Assembly (NCBI GenBank): GCA_902793685.1
Contig: CADBEN010000001.1
Coordinates: forward strand, 186,001-250,000
DNA: 64,000 bases
DNA from: an uncultured Lachnospiraceae bacterium
Lineage (GTDB): Bacteria > Bacillota > Clostridia > Lachnospirales > Lachnospiraceae
Direction of reading: 5' to 3'
Every line of letters starts with the position of its first letter. Position 1 is the stretch's first letter. This document shows, in pieces, positions 34,822-43,729 of this stretch. The notes below the pieces were generated by a model. The model saw only the letters and a program-made list of their open reading frames with translations. It did not search any database and was not told the origin of the DNA. The translations under genes were made by a program, and so were the position numbers.

Positions 34822-34871
34822 ATGCTTCTATGGTCCTTTCTGCTTTTTGTCAGCTATATGGCAGCCGCATT

Positions 34872-36134
34872 TTACCGGAACAGTCCGCCGGCGATCTCGC
34901 CGCTGGTCCAGCACCACTGGAGGTTGTACCCTCCGCAGATGCCGTCCACGTCGATCATCTCCCCGGCAAAATAAAGACCGGGCACCAGTCTGGACTCCAT
35001 GGTCAGGGGATCGATCTCCCGGGTGTCGACGCCGCCGGTGGCGGTCTGCGCCTGGTCAAAGCCGGCAGTCCGGATCACCCGGAATCTGCTGCCGCGCATG
35101 GAGGAAAGAAGGCTGTCCTTCTGTTCGTCCGTGAGTTCCTTCGTTTTCCCGCCGGGCTTCAGGCCGCTCCGCTTCAGCAGGCCGTTCCACAGATTCTTGT
35201 TGAGAAGTCCGTTGCCGAACAGCTCCAGCGTCCCCGCGCCGGTCCGCGAGGCGCGCTCGTCAAGCCATTCCCGGACAGTTTTTCCGGAAGCAAGAGTCTC
35301 CGCGTCGGGGAGAAAATCGATCCTGGCTTCCACCTTTCTTCCGAGGGACAGGGCTCTCGCCGCAGTCCGGCTCACCTGGAACACCGGGATCCCGGAAAGT
35401 CCGTAGGCAGTGAGCTGCAGTTCTCCGGCTGCCCGGTCCGCCTCTCTCCCGTCAAGGAACAGTGTGATCTCCGCCAGGACCCGGACTCCCGCCACAGACT
35501 GGAAGAATTCCTTTTCCGCGCAGGCCATGGAACAGAGCGCCGGCAGCGGCCGGATCACACGGTGCCCGAAGGCCTCCGCATAGCCGAGGCCGGCATCGTC
35601 CGCGTCCTTCCCGGCGCCGGTCCGGGAGCCGGTGGCAAGGATCAGACGGTCTGCAGTCAGAAGTTCCCGGTCAGTGCGGATCCGGAACTGGTCGCCCCGC
35701 TTCATCACGTTCCGCACCTCACATGCAGTGATCATGCGGACTCCGGAGGTCTCGCAGGCCTGCCGCAGCGCGTTCAGCACCGAGGCAGCCTGGCCGGAAT
35801 GGGGATAGAAATACCCGTCCCGGAGTTCCAGCGGCTCGATTCCCAGTTCCCGGAAGCGCCGGATGGTGTCCTTCGGTCCGAACAGGGCCAGCGCCTTCAT
35901 GGCAAAGCTCTCCGGAGCCGCGTGATAGCATTCCGGGGTCAGCACCCGGTTCGTATAATTGCATTTTCCGTTGCCGGTCTGCAGGATCTTTCTGCCGACC
36001 CGCTCCCCACGCTCCAGAAGGGTCACAGTAGCGCCTTTTTCCGCGGCTCTGGCCGCTGCCGTCAGGCCGGCAGGCCCGCCGCCGATGACGCAGATCCTCA
36101 TGTTTCCACGCGCGGTGTGCATATCGTCAGCCAT
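34872..36134 (-). CDS. HI0933/BaiN-like FAD-dependent oxidoreductase
   Basis: 420 aa. N-terminal FAD motif CVIGGGPAGLTAAARAAEKGA, NGKCNYTN and the C-terminal GLYFAGEMIDVDGICGGYNLQWCWTSG are diagnostic of the HI0933 family. One member, BaiN, reduces bile-acid intermediates in Clostridium scindens, but most members are uncharacterised and no bai genes are nearby, so that function should not be assumed. AAAGGAG precedes the ATG; 17 nt after the flippase gene. Confidence 0.9.
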   Translation of the reverse strand: MADDMHTARGNMRICVIGGGPAGLTAAARAAEKGATVTLLERGERVGRKILQTGNGKCNYTNRVLTPECYHAAPESFAMKALALFGPKDTIRRFRELGIEPLELRDGYFYPHSGQAASVLNALRQACETSGVRMITACEVRNVMKRGDQFRIRTDRELLTADRLILATGSRTGAGKDADDAGLGYAEAFGHRVIRPLPALCSMACAEKEFFQSVAGVRVLAEITLFLDGREADRAAGELQLTAYGLSGIPVFQVSRTAARALSLGRKVEARIDFLPDAETLASGKTVREWLDERASRTGAGTLELFGNGLLNKNLWNGLLKRSGLKPGGKTKELTDEQKDSLLSSMRGSRFRVIRTAGFDQAQTATGGVDTREIDPLTMESRLVPGLYFAGEMIDVDGICGGYNLQWCWTSGEIAGGLFR

Positions 36135-36151
36135 TTCCGCTCCTTTCCGGA

Positions 36152-37846
36152 TCAGCGGAACAGATGCAGCTTCCGCGCGATCCTGACCAGTTTTGTCCCC
36201 TTCGGGAACAGTTTCAGCTCCGCCTCACTGATGGCGCCGGTCCTGAGCAGAAGAAACGCATACGTCAGGACTGCCGCCGCGATGGGCAGCACCGTCACGA
36301 AGAGCAGATGCACTCCGGCGTGCTCCAGCACCGTCCGCAGGGCAAAGGTCACGGCACCCATGATGAGAGCGCAGATCAGAGGCAGGATAAAGGTCCTCCG
36401 GATCTCCTGATGATAAGTCAGAAGCTTCCGCATGGAATGTGCGTTCAGGAGACACATACAGAGGGCAAAGCACATGTCGGCGATGACCACGCCGAAGATG
36501 CCGGCTCTGGCCCCGAGAAGCAGGGACAGAAGGACAGCAATGTGGATCACCAGGGAGATCAGGGCGTGCTGCACCGGCAGCCGCATGTGGCTGGTACCCT
36601 GCAGGATCGCGTTGCTCACGGTTGAAAGAGAATAGAATACCACACCGAAGGAGCCGATGGTCATCATCTGCACTGCCCGCTCCGTCCTTCCGAACAGCAG
36701 GGTCAGCACCGGACCCGCCATTACGGCCAGGCCGATGGCGGAGGGGATCGCCACGATCATCGTGAACCTGATGGCGCCGGAGATCCCGGAATTCACTTCC
36801 TCCTGGTCTCCCGCCGCGTTCGCCCTGGAAAGAGCCGGCACCAGGGAGGTGCCCAGGGAATTCGCCACCATGACGGGGACGTTGATCAGCAGCTTGTATT
36901 TTGCGGCGTAGATTCCGTAATCCGCCGCAGTGTGATCCTGCTGTCCCAGGGCGTACATACACTGGCCGAAGAGCGCGTTGTCCAGGATGCTTCCCATATT
37001 GTAGATAGCTGTGGACATGATGACCGGCACCGCCGTCAGGAACAGGATCTGCGTGATCTGCCGGAAGGTCTCCGGCGCGGTGTCGGCATCGGCCGCAAGG
37101 TTTTCACGCTCCTGTTTCCGGGCAAACCAGAAGACGGAGGCGACTACGATCAGGGCCGCGAAGGCGCCCGCGCCGGTGCCGATGGTTCCGCCCATGGCGC
37201 CGAAAGCGCGCTGCGTGCTGCCGTCAAGCTCCATCCGCACCGCATGGTTCAGAAGGATCCATGCCGCGCTGACGCTCACCACGGCGTTTACGATCTGCTC
37301 CACCACCTGGGACAAAGCCGTGGGGACCATAGTGGAATGTCCCTGCCAGTAGCCTCTCAGGACCCCCAGATAGGAAACGATCCATACGGTGGGCGCCAGG
37401 GCCCGCATGGGCAGCGCCGCCATGGGAATGTGCAGGAAATGGTTCGCGAACCAGTCGGCGCAGGTCCAGATGACCGTGCAGCCTATGCCGCCCACCACCG
37501 TGGCGTAGACCAGGGACGCCGTAAGGATGCGCCGGGCGTTCCGGTATCCGCCTTTCGCGATCCTGGCGGAGACCATCTTGGATACCGCCAGAGGAAGGCT
37601 GTAGGAGGAAAGCAGCAGAATGATCGTGTAGATATTGAAGGCTGCCGAATAGTAGCCGTTGCCCTCGTCCCCGATGATCCGGGTCAGGGGGAGACGGTAC
37701 AGGAGCCCGATAAAACTGGAGATTATGCCGGATGCGGCATAGATGGCGCCCTGGACCATGAAGCCGGAGCCCTTTCTCTTCGCGCTCACGGTTCCAGCTG
37801 CCGGACGTTCCTGCCGCACCGCCGTCTCAGGATTTTTTCTGTCCAT
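36152..37846 (-). CDS. MATE/MVF-type lipid flippase, polysaccharide biosynthesis (SpoVB-like)
   Basis: 564 aa with about 14 membrane helices after a basic 30-residue N-terminus. GIISSFIGLLYRLPLTRIIGDEGNGYYSAAFNIYT is typical of the SpoVB/Wzx/MurJ branch, in shorter form GLLYRLPLTRIIG. Such proteins flip undecaprenyl-linked sugars, including lipid II, across the membrane. Whether it is the MurJ-equivalent is not decidable here. The start lacks a clear ribosome-binding site; the only AGGAG is 23 nt upstream, inside a GGAGATGATCTCC hairpin. Confidence 0.88.
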   Translation of the reverse strand: MDRKNPETAVRQERPAAGTVSAKRKGSGFMVQGAIYAASGIISSFIGLLYRLPLTRIIGDEGNGYYSAAFNIYTIILLLSSYSLPLAVSKMVSARIAKGGYRNARRILTASLVYATVVGGIGCTVIWTCADWFANHFLHIPMAALPMRALAPTVWIVSYLGVLRGYWQGHSTMVPTALSQVVEQIVNAVVSVSAAWILLNHAVRMELDGSTQRAFGAMGGTIGTGAGAFAALIVVASVFWFARKQERENLAADADTAPETFRQITQILFLTAVPVIMSTAIYNMGSILDNALFGQCMYALGQQDHTAADYGIYAAKYKLLINVPVMVANSLGTSLVPALSRANAAGDQEEVNSGISGAIRFTMIVAIPSAIGLAVMAGPVLTLLFGRTERAVQMMTIGSFGVVFYSLSTVSNAILQGTSHMRLPVQHALISLVIHIAVLLSLLLGARAGIFGVVIADMCFALCMCLLNAHSMRKLLTYHQEIRRTFILPLICALIMGAVTFALRTVLEHAGVHLLFVTVLPIAAAVLTYAFLLLRTGAISEAELKLFPKGTKLVRIARKLHLFR

Positions 37847-37867
37847 ATAATACCAGGGCTGCGGAGA

Positions 37868-38359
37868 TCATCTCCTGCAGCCCATCCCTTCCAGAATAAT
37901 GCGCTGACGCGCTTCCATGACTTCCCGCTCTTCGTCTTCCATGTGGTCGTAGCCGAAGAGATGCAGCATGCTGTGGACCGTCAGGAACGCAAGCTCCCGG
38001 GTCCTGGTGTGGCCGTACTCCTCCGCCTGGGAACGGACCCGGGCGGCGTTGAGGACGATGTCGCCGAGCACCAGTTCGCCGGTCTCGGGATTGAAGCTGT
38101 CGTCTGTGCAGGCCGCGTCGAAATCATCCGGCGCTGGAAATTCCAGCATCGGGAAGGACAGTACGTCCGTCTCCTTGTCGATGCCGCGGTATTCCCGGTT
38201 CAGTTCCCGGATCGCCGGTCCGTCGACAATGGTCACGGAGACCTCCGCCTCATAGGGGCACTTCTCCGCCTCGATGCAGGCCTCCACAGCCTTCGTGATG
38301 ATCTTCCGGTAAGGGATATGAAGCTTCTCTTCCGCTTCATAGTTGATCTCAACCGTCAT
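37868..38359 (-). CDS. ybeY: Endoribonuclease YbeY
   Basis: 163 aa metal-dependent RNase for 16S rRNA 3'-end maturation and ribosome quality control. The zinc site is H129, H133 and H139 in HSMLHLFGYDH. The start overlaps phoH by 11 nt, the standard Firmicutes pairing. Confidence 0.95.
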   Translation of the reverse strand: MTVEINYEAEEKLHIPYRKIITKAVEACIEAEKCPYEAEVSVTIVDGPAIRELNREYRGIDKETDVLSFPMLEFPAPDDFDAACTDDSFNPETGELVLGDIVLNAARVRSQAEEYGHTRTRELAFLTVHSMLHLFGYDHMEDEEREVMEARQRIILEGMGCRR

Positions 38360-39380
38360 TGCGTTCCTTTCTCTGGAAGCGTCTGCGCTTCAGGTGTTCC
38401 TTCGCGCGCTCCGCGCGGCGTTCTTCCTTCTTCTCGTACTTGTCGTAGGCGTCCACGATCTTCTGGACCAGGGGATGACGGACCACATCGCGGCTGGTAA
38501 GCCTGCAGAAGCCGATCTCGTCAATGCCGGCCAGCACCCGCATGGCCGTGTCCAGTCCCGATGCCTGGTTCGCAGGCAGATCCTTCTGGGTCAGGTCTCC
38601 GGTGATGATAGCCTTGGACCCGAAGCCGATACGGGTCAGGAACATCTTCATCTGGGCCGGCGTGGTGTTCTGGGCCTCGTCGAGGATGATATAGGCATTG
38701 TCCAGGGTGCGTCCGCGCATGTAGGCCAGAGGCGCCACCTCGATGAGCCCCTTCTCCGCGTTGTGGAGATAGGTCTCCGCGCCCATGATCTGATACAGGG
38801 CGTCGTAGAGCGGGCGCAGATAGGGGTCGATCTTGCTCTGCAGATCGCCGGGCAGGAAGCCCAGCTTCTCCCCTGCCTCCATAGCCGGCCGGGTCAGGAT
38901 GATCCGCTCCGCGTCCCCGTCCCGGAAGGCCTGGATAGCCATGGCCATGGCCAGATAGGTCTTTCCGGTGCCGGCGGGGCCTATGCCGAAGGTGATCATT
39001 TTGTTCCGGATCAGGTCCACGTACTGCTTCTGTCCCAGGGTCTTCGGCTTTACCGGACGCCCTGCGGAGGTGCGGCAGATCTGGTCAGAGTCGATCTCCA
39101 GGATCCTGTGCTCCCCCTCGTCGAAGGACAGGGAAAGGGCGTAGGACACGTTCTGCTCCGTGATCACGTTGCCGCGCTTCGAGAGCTCCACCAGGTTCCG
39201 GAATACAGATGCCGCCTTTTCCACGGCTTCTTCCGGTCCGATGATCTTCATGGCGCCGTCCCGTTCGATCATGTTGACATGGAGTGTGCGCTCGATCTTT
39301 GTCAGGTTCTCATCCAGCCGCCCGCACACGTTGCGCTCATGGTCGGCGGGGATGTCAATGATCTTTTCGATTTCTCCCAT
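38349..39380 (-). CDS. phoH: PhoH-like ATPase
   Basis: 343 aa. N-terminal KH-like segment, then the PhoH ATPase domain with Walker A GPAGTGKT (134-141), Walker B IILDEAQNTTP and TGDLTQKDLP. Thought to act as an RNA helicase or in ribosome-related RNA metabolism with YbeY. The C-terminal 25 residues are very basic (RRAERAKEHLKRRRFQRK). AAGGGA about 11 nt before the ATG. Confidence 0.94.
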   Translation of the reverse strand: MGEIEKIIDIPADHERNVCGRLDENLTKIERTLHVNMIERDGAMKIIGPEEAVEKAASVFRNLVELSKRGNVITEQNVSYALSLSFDEGEHRILEIDSDQICRTSAGRPVKPKTLGQKQYVDLIRNKMITFGIGPAGTGKTYLAMAMAIQAFRDGDAERIILTRPAMEAGEKLGFLPGDLQSKIDPYLRPLYDALYQIMGAETYLHNAEKGLIEVAPLAYMRGRTLDNAYIILDEAQNTTPAQMKMFLTRIGFGSKAIITGDLTQKDLPANQASGLDTAMRVLAGIDEIGFCRLTSRDVVRHPLVQKIVDAYDKYEKKEERRAERAKEHLKRRRFQRKERNDG

Positions 39381-39409
39381 TGGCGGGATCCCTTTCTGTT
39401 TTTAAGGAA

Positions 39410-39438
39410 AATGCCCGGTCCGCGATGGGCCGGGCATT
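39410..39438 (-). terminator. Terminator of rpsU
   Basis: AATGCCCGGTCC/GGGCCGGGCATT stem (12 pairs, one G-T) with loop GCGAT; followed on the minus strand by TTCCTTAAAAAC. Confidence 0.8.
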
Positions 39439-39448
39439 GAAATATGCA

Positions 39449-39625
39449 TTAGTTGAACTTGCGCTTTCTCGCAGCTTCAGATTTCTTCTTACGTCTTACG
39501 CTGGGCTTCTCGTAATGCTCTCTCTTGCGAATTTCCTGCTGAATGCCTGCTTTTGCACAGTTTCTCTTGAAACGTCTCAGTGCGCTGTCAAGGCTTTCGT
39601 TTTCTTTCACAATCACGTTTGACAT
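39449..39625 (-). CDS. rpsU: Small ribosomal subunit protein bS21
   Basis: 58 aa, full length, starting [20 protein letters not shown] and ending in a basic ARKRKFN. It sits near the 3' end of 16S rRNA and helps initiation. GGAGG lies 12 nt upstream of the ATG. It has its own promoter and terminator, consistent with high separate expression. Confidence 0.96.
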   Translation of the reverse strand: MSNVIVKENESLDSALRRFKRNCAKAGIQQEIRKREHYEKPSVRRKKKSEAARKRKFN

Positions 39626-39671
39626 GAAACAGCCTAACCTCCCTCCCGGTTGTGAAATTGAAACTCAGTTA

Positions 39672-39699
39672 ATTATATCATGTTTTGCCGGGACGTCAA
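39672..39699 (-). promoter_or_regulatory. Promoter of rpsU
   Basis: TTGACG (39694-39699), 16-nt spacer, TATAAT (39672-39677) with TGA before it (extended -10). Confidence 0.85.
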
Positions 39700-39716
39700 G
39701 GAAAGATTCAAAATTT

Positions 39717-42389
39717 TCAACCAATCTGTCCGGCAAGGATTTCCTTCGCCTTCTCCAGCGCAGCGTCGATGCCTGCGGGGTTCTTTCCGCCGGCCTGGGC
39801 CATGTTCGGACGGCCGCCGCCGCCTCCTCCGACCAGACCCGCGATGCCCTTGACGATGTTGCCTGCGTGGGCGCCCTTCTTCTGGGCAGCCTCGCCCGCC
39901 ATGACGATCAGGTTGACCTTGCCGTCAACACTGCTGGCCAGCACCACGACGCCGTCGTCGGTCTTAGCCTTCATCTGGTCGCCGAGATCACGGAGTTCGT
40001 TCATCTGGACGCCGTCGACCTTCATGACCAGGATCTTCACGCCGTTGACATCCGTCACGTCGCTGCCGGCACCCTCTGCCGCGCTTGCCGCGATCTGGTG
40101 CTTCAGCTTCTCGTTCTCCGCCTTGAGATCACGGACCTCCTGCTGGAGCTGGTCGATCTTTCTGCCGAGATCCGCCGGGGCAGCCTTCAGTCTTGCCGCC
40201 AGTTCACGGACCTCCGCTTCCATATCCGCATAGTACTTCATCAGCGCGTCGCCGGTCAGGGCTTCGATTCTCCGGACACCGGCGGAAATGCCTGCCTCGG
40301 AAAGGATCTTGAACGCGGAGATCACGCCGGTGTTTTTCACGTGGGTTCCGCCGCAGAGCTCCTTGGAGAAGCCGCCCATGCTGACAACGCGGACTTCATC
40401 GCCGTACTTGTCGTCGAACAGCGCAGTGGCGCCGGTCTTTCTCGCCTCTTCGATGCTCATGACGTCGGTGACCACCGGAAGGTCCGCGCGGATCTCGTCG
40501 TTGACGATCTCCTCGACCTTCTTCAGTTCCTCAGGCGTCATCGCCGCAAAGTGGACAAAGTCGAAACGGAGACGGTCCGGGCTCACGAAGCTGCCCTTCT
40601 GCGCGACGTGGTCACCCAGGACCTCGCGCAGGGCCTTGTGGAGCAGGTGCGTGCAGGAGTGGTTCTTGCAGGTACCGGCGCGCTTTGCGGCGTCGACCTT
40701 CAGAAGGACTTCCTCGCCCACGCTGATCAGTCCGGAGATCATGACGCCCTTGTGGCCGATCTTTCCGCCCTTCAGGTGGATGGTCTCATCGACGCGGAAT
40801 ACGCCGTTCGGTCCGGAGATCTCGCCGGTGTCGCCTTCCTGTCCGCCCATGGTGCCGTAGAACGGGGTCACATCCGTGACGATGCAGCCCCGGTCGCCGT
40901 CCGCGAGAGCCTCGACGAGCTCTGTATCCGCGACCTGGCCGTCTTCCACGGTCTCCTTGACCATGGCAGTCGCCTTGCCGCCGGCACTCAGAACATCGTA
41001 TCCGACAAATTCGGTGGTCAGGGCAGCGTCGATGGTCTGGTAAGCCGTCTGCTCCTCACCCATGTAATTGGTGGTCTTTCTCGCGCCGCGTGCGGTATCC
41101 TTCTGGATCTTCATGCAGCGGTCAAAGCCTTCCTGGTCCAGGGTGTAACCCTTTTCTTCCAGGATCTCCCTGGTCAGATCCACCGGGAATCCGAAGGTGT
41201 CATACAGGCGGAACGCGTCCTCGCCGGAAAGCTCGGTCCTGCCCTCAGCCTTCAGCTTGTCCTCCAGCTCAGCGAGGATCTCAAGACCCTGGTCGATGGT
41301 GCGGTTGAAGTTCTCTTCCTCGGTGGTGAGCACCTTGAGGATCATGGTGCGGCGCTCTTCCAGTTCCGGATAGCCGTCCTTCGAAGACTCGATGACGGTC
41401 TCTGCCAGCTTTGCCAGGAAGGTTCCCTGGATGCCCAGCTTTCTTCCGTGGCGGGCAGCTCTTCTCAGCAGTCTGCGGAGCACGTAGCCGCGGCCTTCAT
41501 TGGAGGGCATGATGCCGTCAGAGATCATGAAGGAGCAGGAACGGATGTGATCCGTGATCAGGCGCAGGGAGATGTCCTTCTCATGATCCTGCTTGTACTC
41601 GGTTTTCGCGAGGCGTGCCACATGATCCAGCAGGGAGCGGATGGTATCCACCTCGAAGATGGAGTCCACGTCCTGCACGACCACAGCCAGACGCTCCAGG
41701 CCCATGCCGGTGTCGATGTTCTTGTTCTTCAGCTCGGTGTAGTTGCCGTGGCCGTCGTTGTCGAACTGGGTGAAAACGTTGTTCCAGACTTCCATGTATC
41801 GGTCGCAGTCGCAGCCCACGGTGCAGGTCGGCTTTCCGCAGCCGTACTTCTCGCCGCGGTCATAGTAGACCTCAGAGCAGGGGCCGCAGGGACCGGAGCC
41901 GTGCTCCCAGAAGTTGTCTTCCTTGCCAAAGCGGAAGATACGGTCCTTCGCGATGCCGATCTCCTTGTTCCAGATATCGAAAGCCTCGTCGTCATCCTGA
42001 TAGACAGACGGATAGAGACGGTCCGGATCCAGGCCCACGACCTCGGTCAGGAACTCCCAGGTCCATGCGATGGCTTCATGCTTGAAGTAGTCGCCGAAAG
42101 AGAAGTTGCCCAGCATCTCAAAGAAGGTGCCGTGGCGGGCGGTCTTGCCGACGTTCTCGATATCGCCGGTGCGGATGCACTTCTGGCAGGTAGCGACGCG
42201 GCGTCTCGGCGGGATCTCCTGCCCCGTAAAATAAGGCTTCAGCGGCGCCATGCCTGCGTTGATCAGCAGCAGGCTGTTGTCGTTGTGCGGCACCAGGCTG
42301 AAGCTCTTCATGACAAGATGACCCTTGCTCTCAAAGAAATCCAGATACATTCTGCGGAGCTCATTCACTCCGTACTTCTTTGCAACCAT
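39717..42389 (-). CDS. alaS: Alanyl-tRNA synthetase
   Basis: 890 aa, full length. Class II catalytic domain at the N-terminus, editing domain with zinc ligands H577, H581 (HSCTH) and C679, H683 (CGGTH), and the C-Ala domain ending in the glycine-rich GLVGGGGGGRPNMAQAGG. It charges tRNA-Ala and clears misacylated Ser/Gly. GAGG 8 nt before the ATG. Own promoter, monocistronic. Confidence 0.97.
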   Translation of the reverse strand: MVAKKYGVNELRRMYLDFFESKGHLVMKSFSLVPHNDNSLLLINAGMAPLKPYFTGQEIPPRRRVATCQKCIRTGDIENVGKTARHGTFFEMLGNFSFGDYFKHEAIAWTWEFLTEVVGLDPDRLYPSVYQDDDEAFDIWNKEIGIAKDRIFRFGKEDNFWEHGSGPCGPCSEVYYDRGEKYGCGKPTCTVGCDCDRYMEVWNNVFTQFDNDGHGNYTELKNKNIDTGMGLERLAVVVQDVDSIFEVDTIRSLLDHVARLAKTEYKQDHEKDISLRLITDHIRSCSFMISDGIMPSNEGRGYVLRRLLRRAARHGRKLGIQGTFLAKLAETVIESSKDGYPELEERRTMILKVLTTEEENFNRTIDQGLEILAELEDKLKAEGRTELSGEDAFRLYDTFGFPVDLTREILEEKGYTLDQEGFDRCMKIQKDTARGARKTTNYMGEEQTAYQTIDAALTTEFVGYDVLSAGGKATAMVKETVEDGQVADTELVEALADGDRGCIVTDVTPFYGTMGGQEGDTGEISGPNGVFRVDETIHLKGGKIGHKGVMISGLISVGEEVLLKVDAAKRAGTCKNHSCTHLLHKALREVLGDHVAQKGSFVSPDRLRFDFVHFAAMTPEELKKVEEIVNDEIRADLPVVTDVMSIEEARKTGATALFDDKYGDEVRVVSMGGFSKELCGGTHVKNTGVISAFKILSEAGISAGVRRIEALTGDALMKYYADMEAEVRELAARLKAAPADLGRKIDQLQQEVRDLKAENEKLKHQIAASAAEGAGSDVTDVNGVKILVMKVDGVQMNELRDLGDQMKAKTDDGVVVLASSVDGKVNLIVMAGEAAQKKGAHAGNIVKGIAGLVGGGGGGRPNMAQAGGKNPAGIDAALEKAKEILAGQIG

Positions 42390-42470
42390 GTTTCCAACCT
42401 CTTCTAAATATTCTTATCTTCGTTAACCTGTACCGCGGGACCCACTCCCCCGGATACACTCTAAACGCTG

Positions 42471-42499
42471 ATTTTATCACAGCCGCCCTTTCTTAGCAA
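42471..42499 (-). promoter_or_regulatory. Promoter of alaS
   Basis: TTGCTA (42494-42499), 17-nt spacer, TAAAAT (42471-42476) with TGA before it. The predicted leader is only about 75 nt, too short for a T-box. Confidence 0.75.
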
Positions 42500-42588
42500 G
42501 AATCATCTTTGATTAACTGCGTCCCGTGTCAGCCGCAAAGATCAAGGGTTTCAGATGAGGATCCATGGAGCGTTTATCATTTATTGTC

Positions 42589-43257
42589 TCACAGCCTGTC
42601 GCGGTACCGCTCCAGCAGTTCGTAGGCCCGCTCCCGCGTCGCCTCTGCCTGGCTCAGCGTATACTCCGTGCTCTCCTGCCGGCTCCCTGCCAGATTCCGG
42701 GCAGCCTCCGCCGCATTCTGCTCCCGCTGCTTCTTCCAGTCCTGCTGGTCCCGCGCGAGCACTGCGGCCTCTTCCGTGGAAAGCACTGACATGATCGTCT
42801 GATAGACCGAGTTCATCTGCGTCTCCCAGTACCGGAGCTGGGACGACGCGGAGTTATGCCTCTCGACGTCACTCTGATTCTTTTTCTCCGCGGCCCGGAT
42901 CCGGGCGATCGTCTCCTCCGTCTCGCCGAACTTTCGCAGAAATTCTTCGTAGGTTCCCGGCGACTGCGGTCCGTAGTTCCCGCCGGGACCGACGATACCC
43001 TGGGCATCCCCCGCGGAGGACTCGGCGTCTTCGGCAGCATCGTCCGCTTTGGCGGGAAGATATCCCGGTCCGTACTGAACCGCATCCGAAGGAGCCGTCT
43101 CTGCGGGAGACGGCTCCACATTCGCGGCGATTTCAGTTTCCTCTGCGGCAGCGCGGCGTCTTCTGGCGTTACCCACGGCCCCGTTCACCACAGCGGTCAT
43201 AAGGATACCGGCGGCCAGCATGAGCAGGATCAGCCGGTTCAGTTTATTCCTTCTCAT
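42589..43257 (-). CDS. Membrane-anchored protein with LprI-like C-terminal domain
   Basis: 222 aa. One N-terminal membrane helix (about 7-26), a disordered acidic linker (about 38-100), then a helical domain with LRYWETQMNSVYQTIMSVLS and a final ATRERAYELLERY, matching the pattern of the LprI N-terminal family (PF07007, DUF1311). In mycobacteria LprI inhibits lysozyme; whether that holds here is unknown. Its ATG lies 14 nt inside rnhA, with GGAAG 6 nt upstream. Confidence 0.75.
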   Translation of the reverse strand: MRRNKLNRLILLMLAAGILMTAVVNGAVGNARRRRAAAEETEIAANVEPSPAETAPSDAVQYGPGYLPAKADDAAEDAESSAGDAQGIVGPGGNYGPQSPGTYEEFLRKFGETEETIARIRAAEKKNQSDVERHNSASSQLRYWETQMNSVYQTIMSVLSTEEAAVLARDQQDWKKQREQNAAEAARNLAGSRQESTEYTLSQAEATRERAYELLERYRDRL

Positions 43258-43726
43258 ACTCGTCTTCCTTCAGGTCCGTGCCGTCAGCGGCGGATGTCGC
43301 CAGCCGGTCACATCGCTCGTTCTCCGGGTGGCCTGCATGTCCCTTGACCCAGTGGAAGGCAACTTCGTGAGGTTCCATAGCCCGGAGCAGACGCTTCCAG
43401 AGATCCGGGTTTTTCACCGGTCCGCTCTTTCCGCGCTTCCAGTCATGTTCCACCCAGTTCTCGATCCAGTGCTGGTTGAAGGCGTCCGTGAGATACTTCG
43501 AGTCGGAAAAAACGTCCACACGGCAGGGCCGGTTCAGCGCCTCAAATCCGGCAATGCAGCCCATCAGCTCCATCCGGTTGTTGGTCGTTTTACGGTATCC
43601 CCCGGAGATCTCCTTTTCATGAAGGACGCCGGCGGCGTCCGTAAACTGGAGGACGGTCCCGTAACCGCCGGGCCCTTCCGGGTTGCCGCGGGCGGAACCG
43701 TCCGAAAACAATTTTACATACATCAT
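43244..43726 (-). CDS. rnhA: Ribonuclease HI
   Basis: 160 aa. Catalytic acids D9 (SDGSARGNP), E53 (NNRMEL), D75 (SDSKYL) and D140 (HPENERCD) with the conserved basic protrusion WVEHDWKRGKSG. It removes RNA from RNA/DNA hybrids. The window also encodes an RNase HII. Three nt after the beta-CASP gene; two adjacent ATGs are possible starts. Confidence 0.95.
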   Translation of the reverse strand: MMYVKLFSDGSARGNPEGPGGYGTVLQFTDAAGVLHEKEISGGYRKTTNNRMELMGCIAGFEALNRPCRVDVFSDSKYLTDAFNQHWIENWVEHDWKRGKSGPVKNPDLWKRLLRAMEPHEVAFHWVKGHAGHPENERCDRLATSAADGTDLKEDEYEKE

Positions 43727-43729
43727 AGA

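Noticed and set aside
34872-36134. Bile-acid 7-dehydroxylation function (BaiN) for the HI0933-like flavoprotein
   Set aside because: The family is broad and no other bai gene is nearby; the fold alone does not support the function.
39543-42407. A 954-codon open frame antisense to alaS, and similar long antisense frames opposite mutL (21384-23231), rnhA/mbl (43220-45463) and others
   Set aside because: They mirror highly conserved genes, have no ribosome-binding sites or family motifs, and arise from GC-rich codon usage leaving few stops on the opposite strand.
42390-42470. T-box riboswitch upstream of alaS
   Set aside because: The leader from the predicted start is only about 75 nt, with no T-box consensus or antiterminator; GGGTCCCGCGGTAC is only superficially similar.
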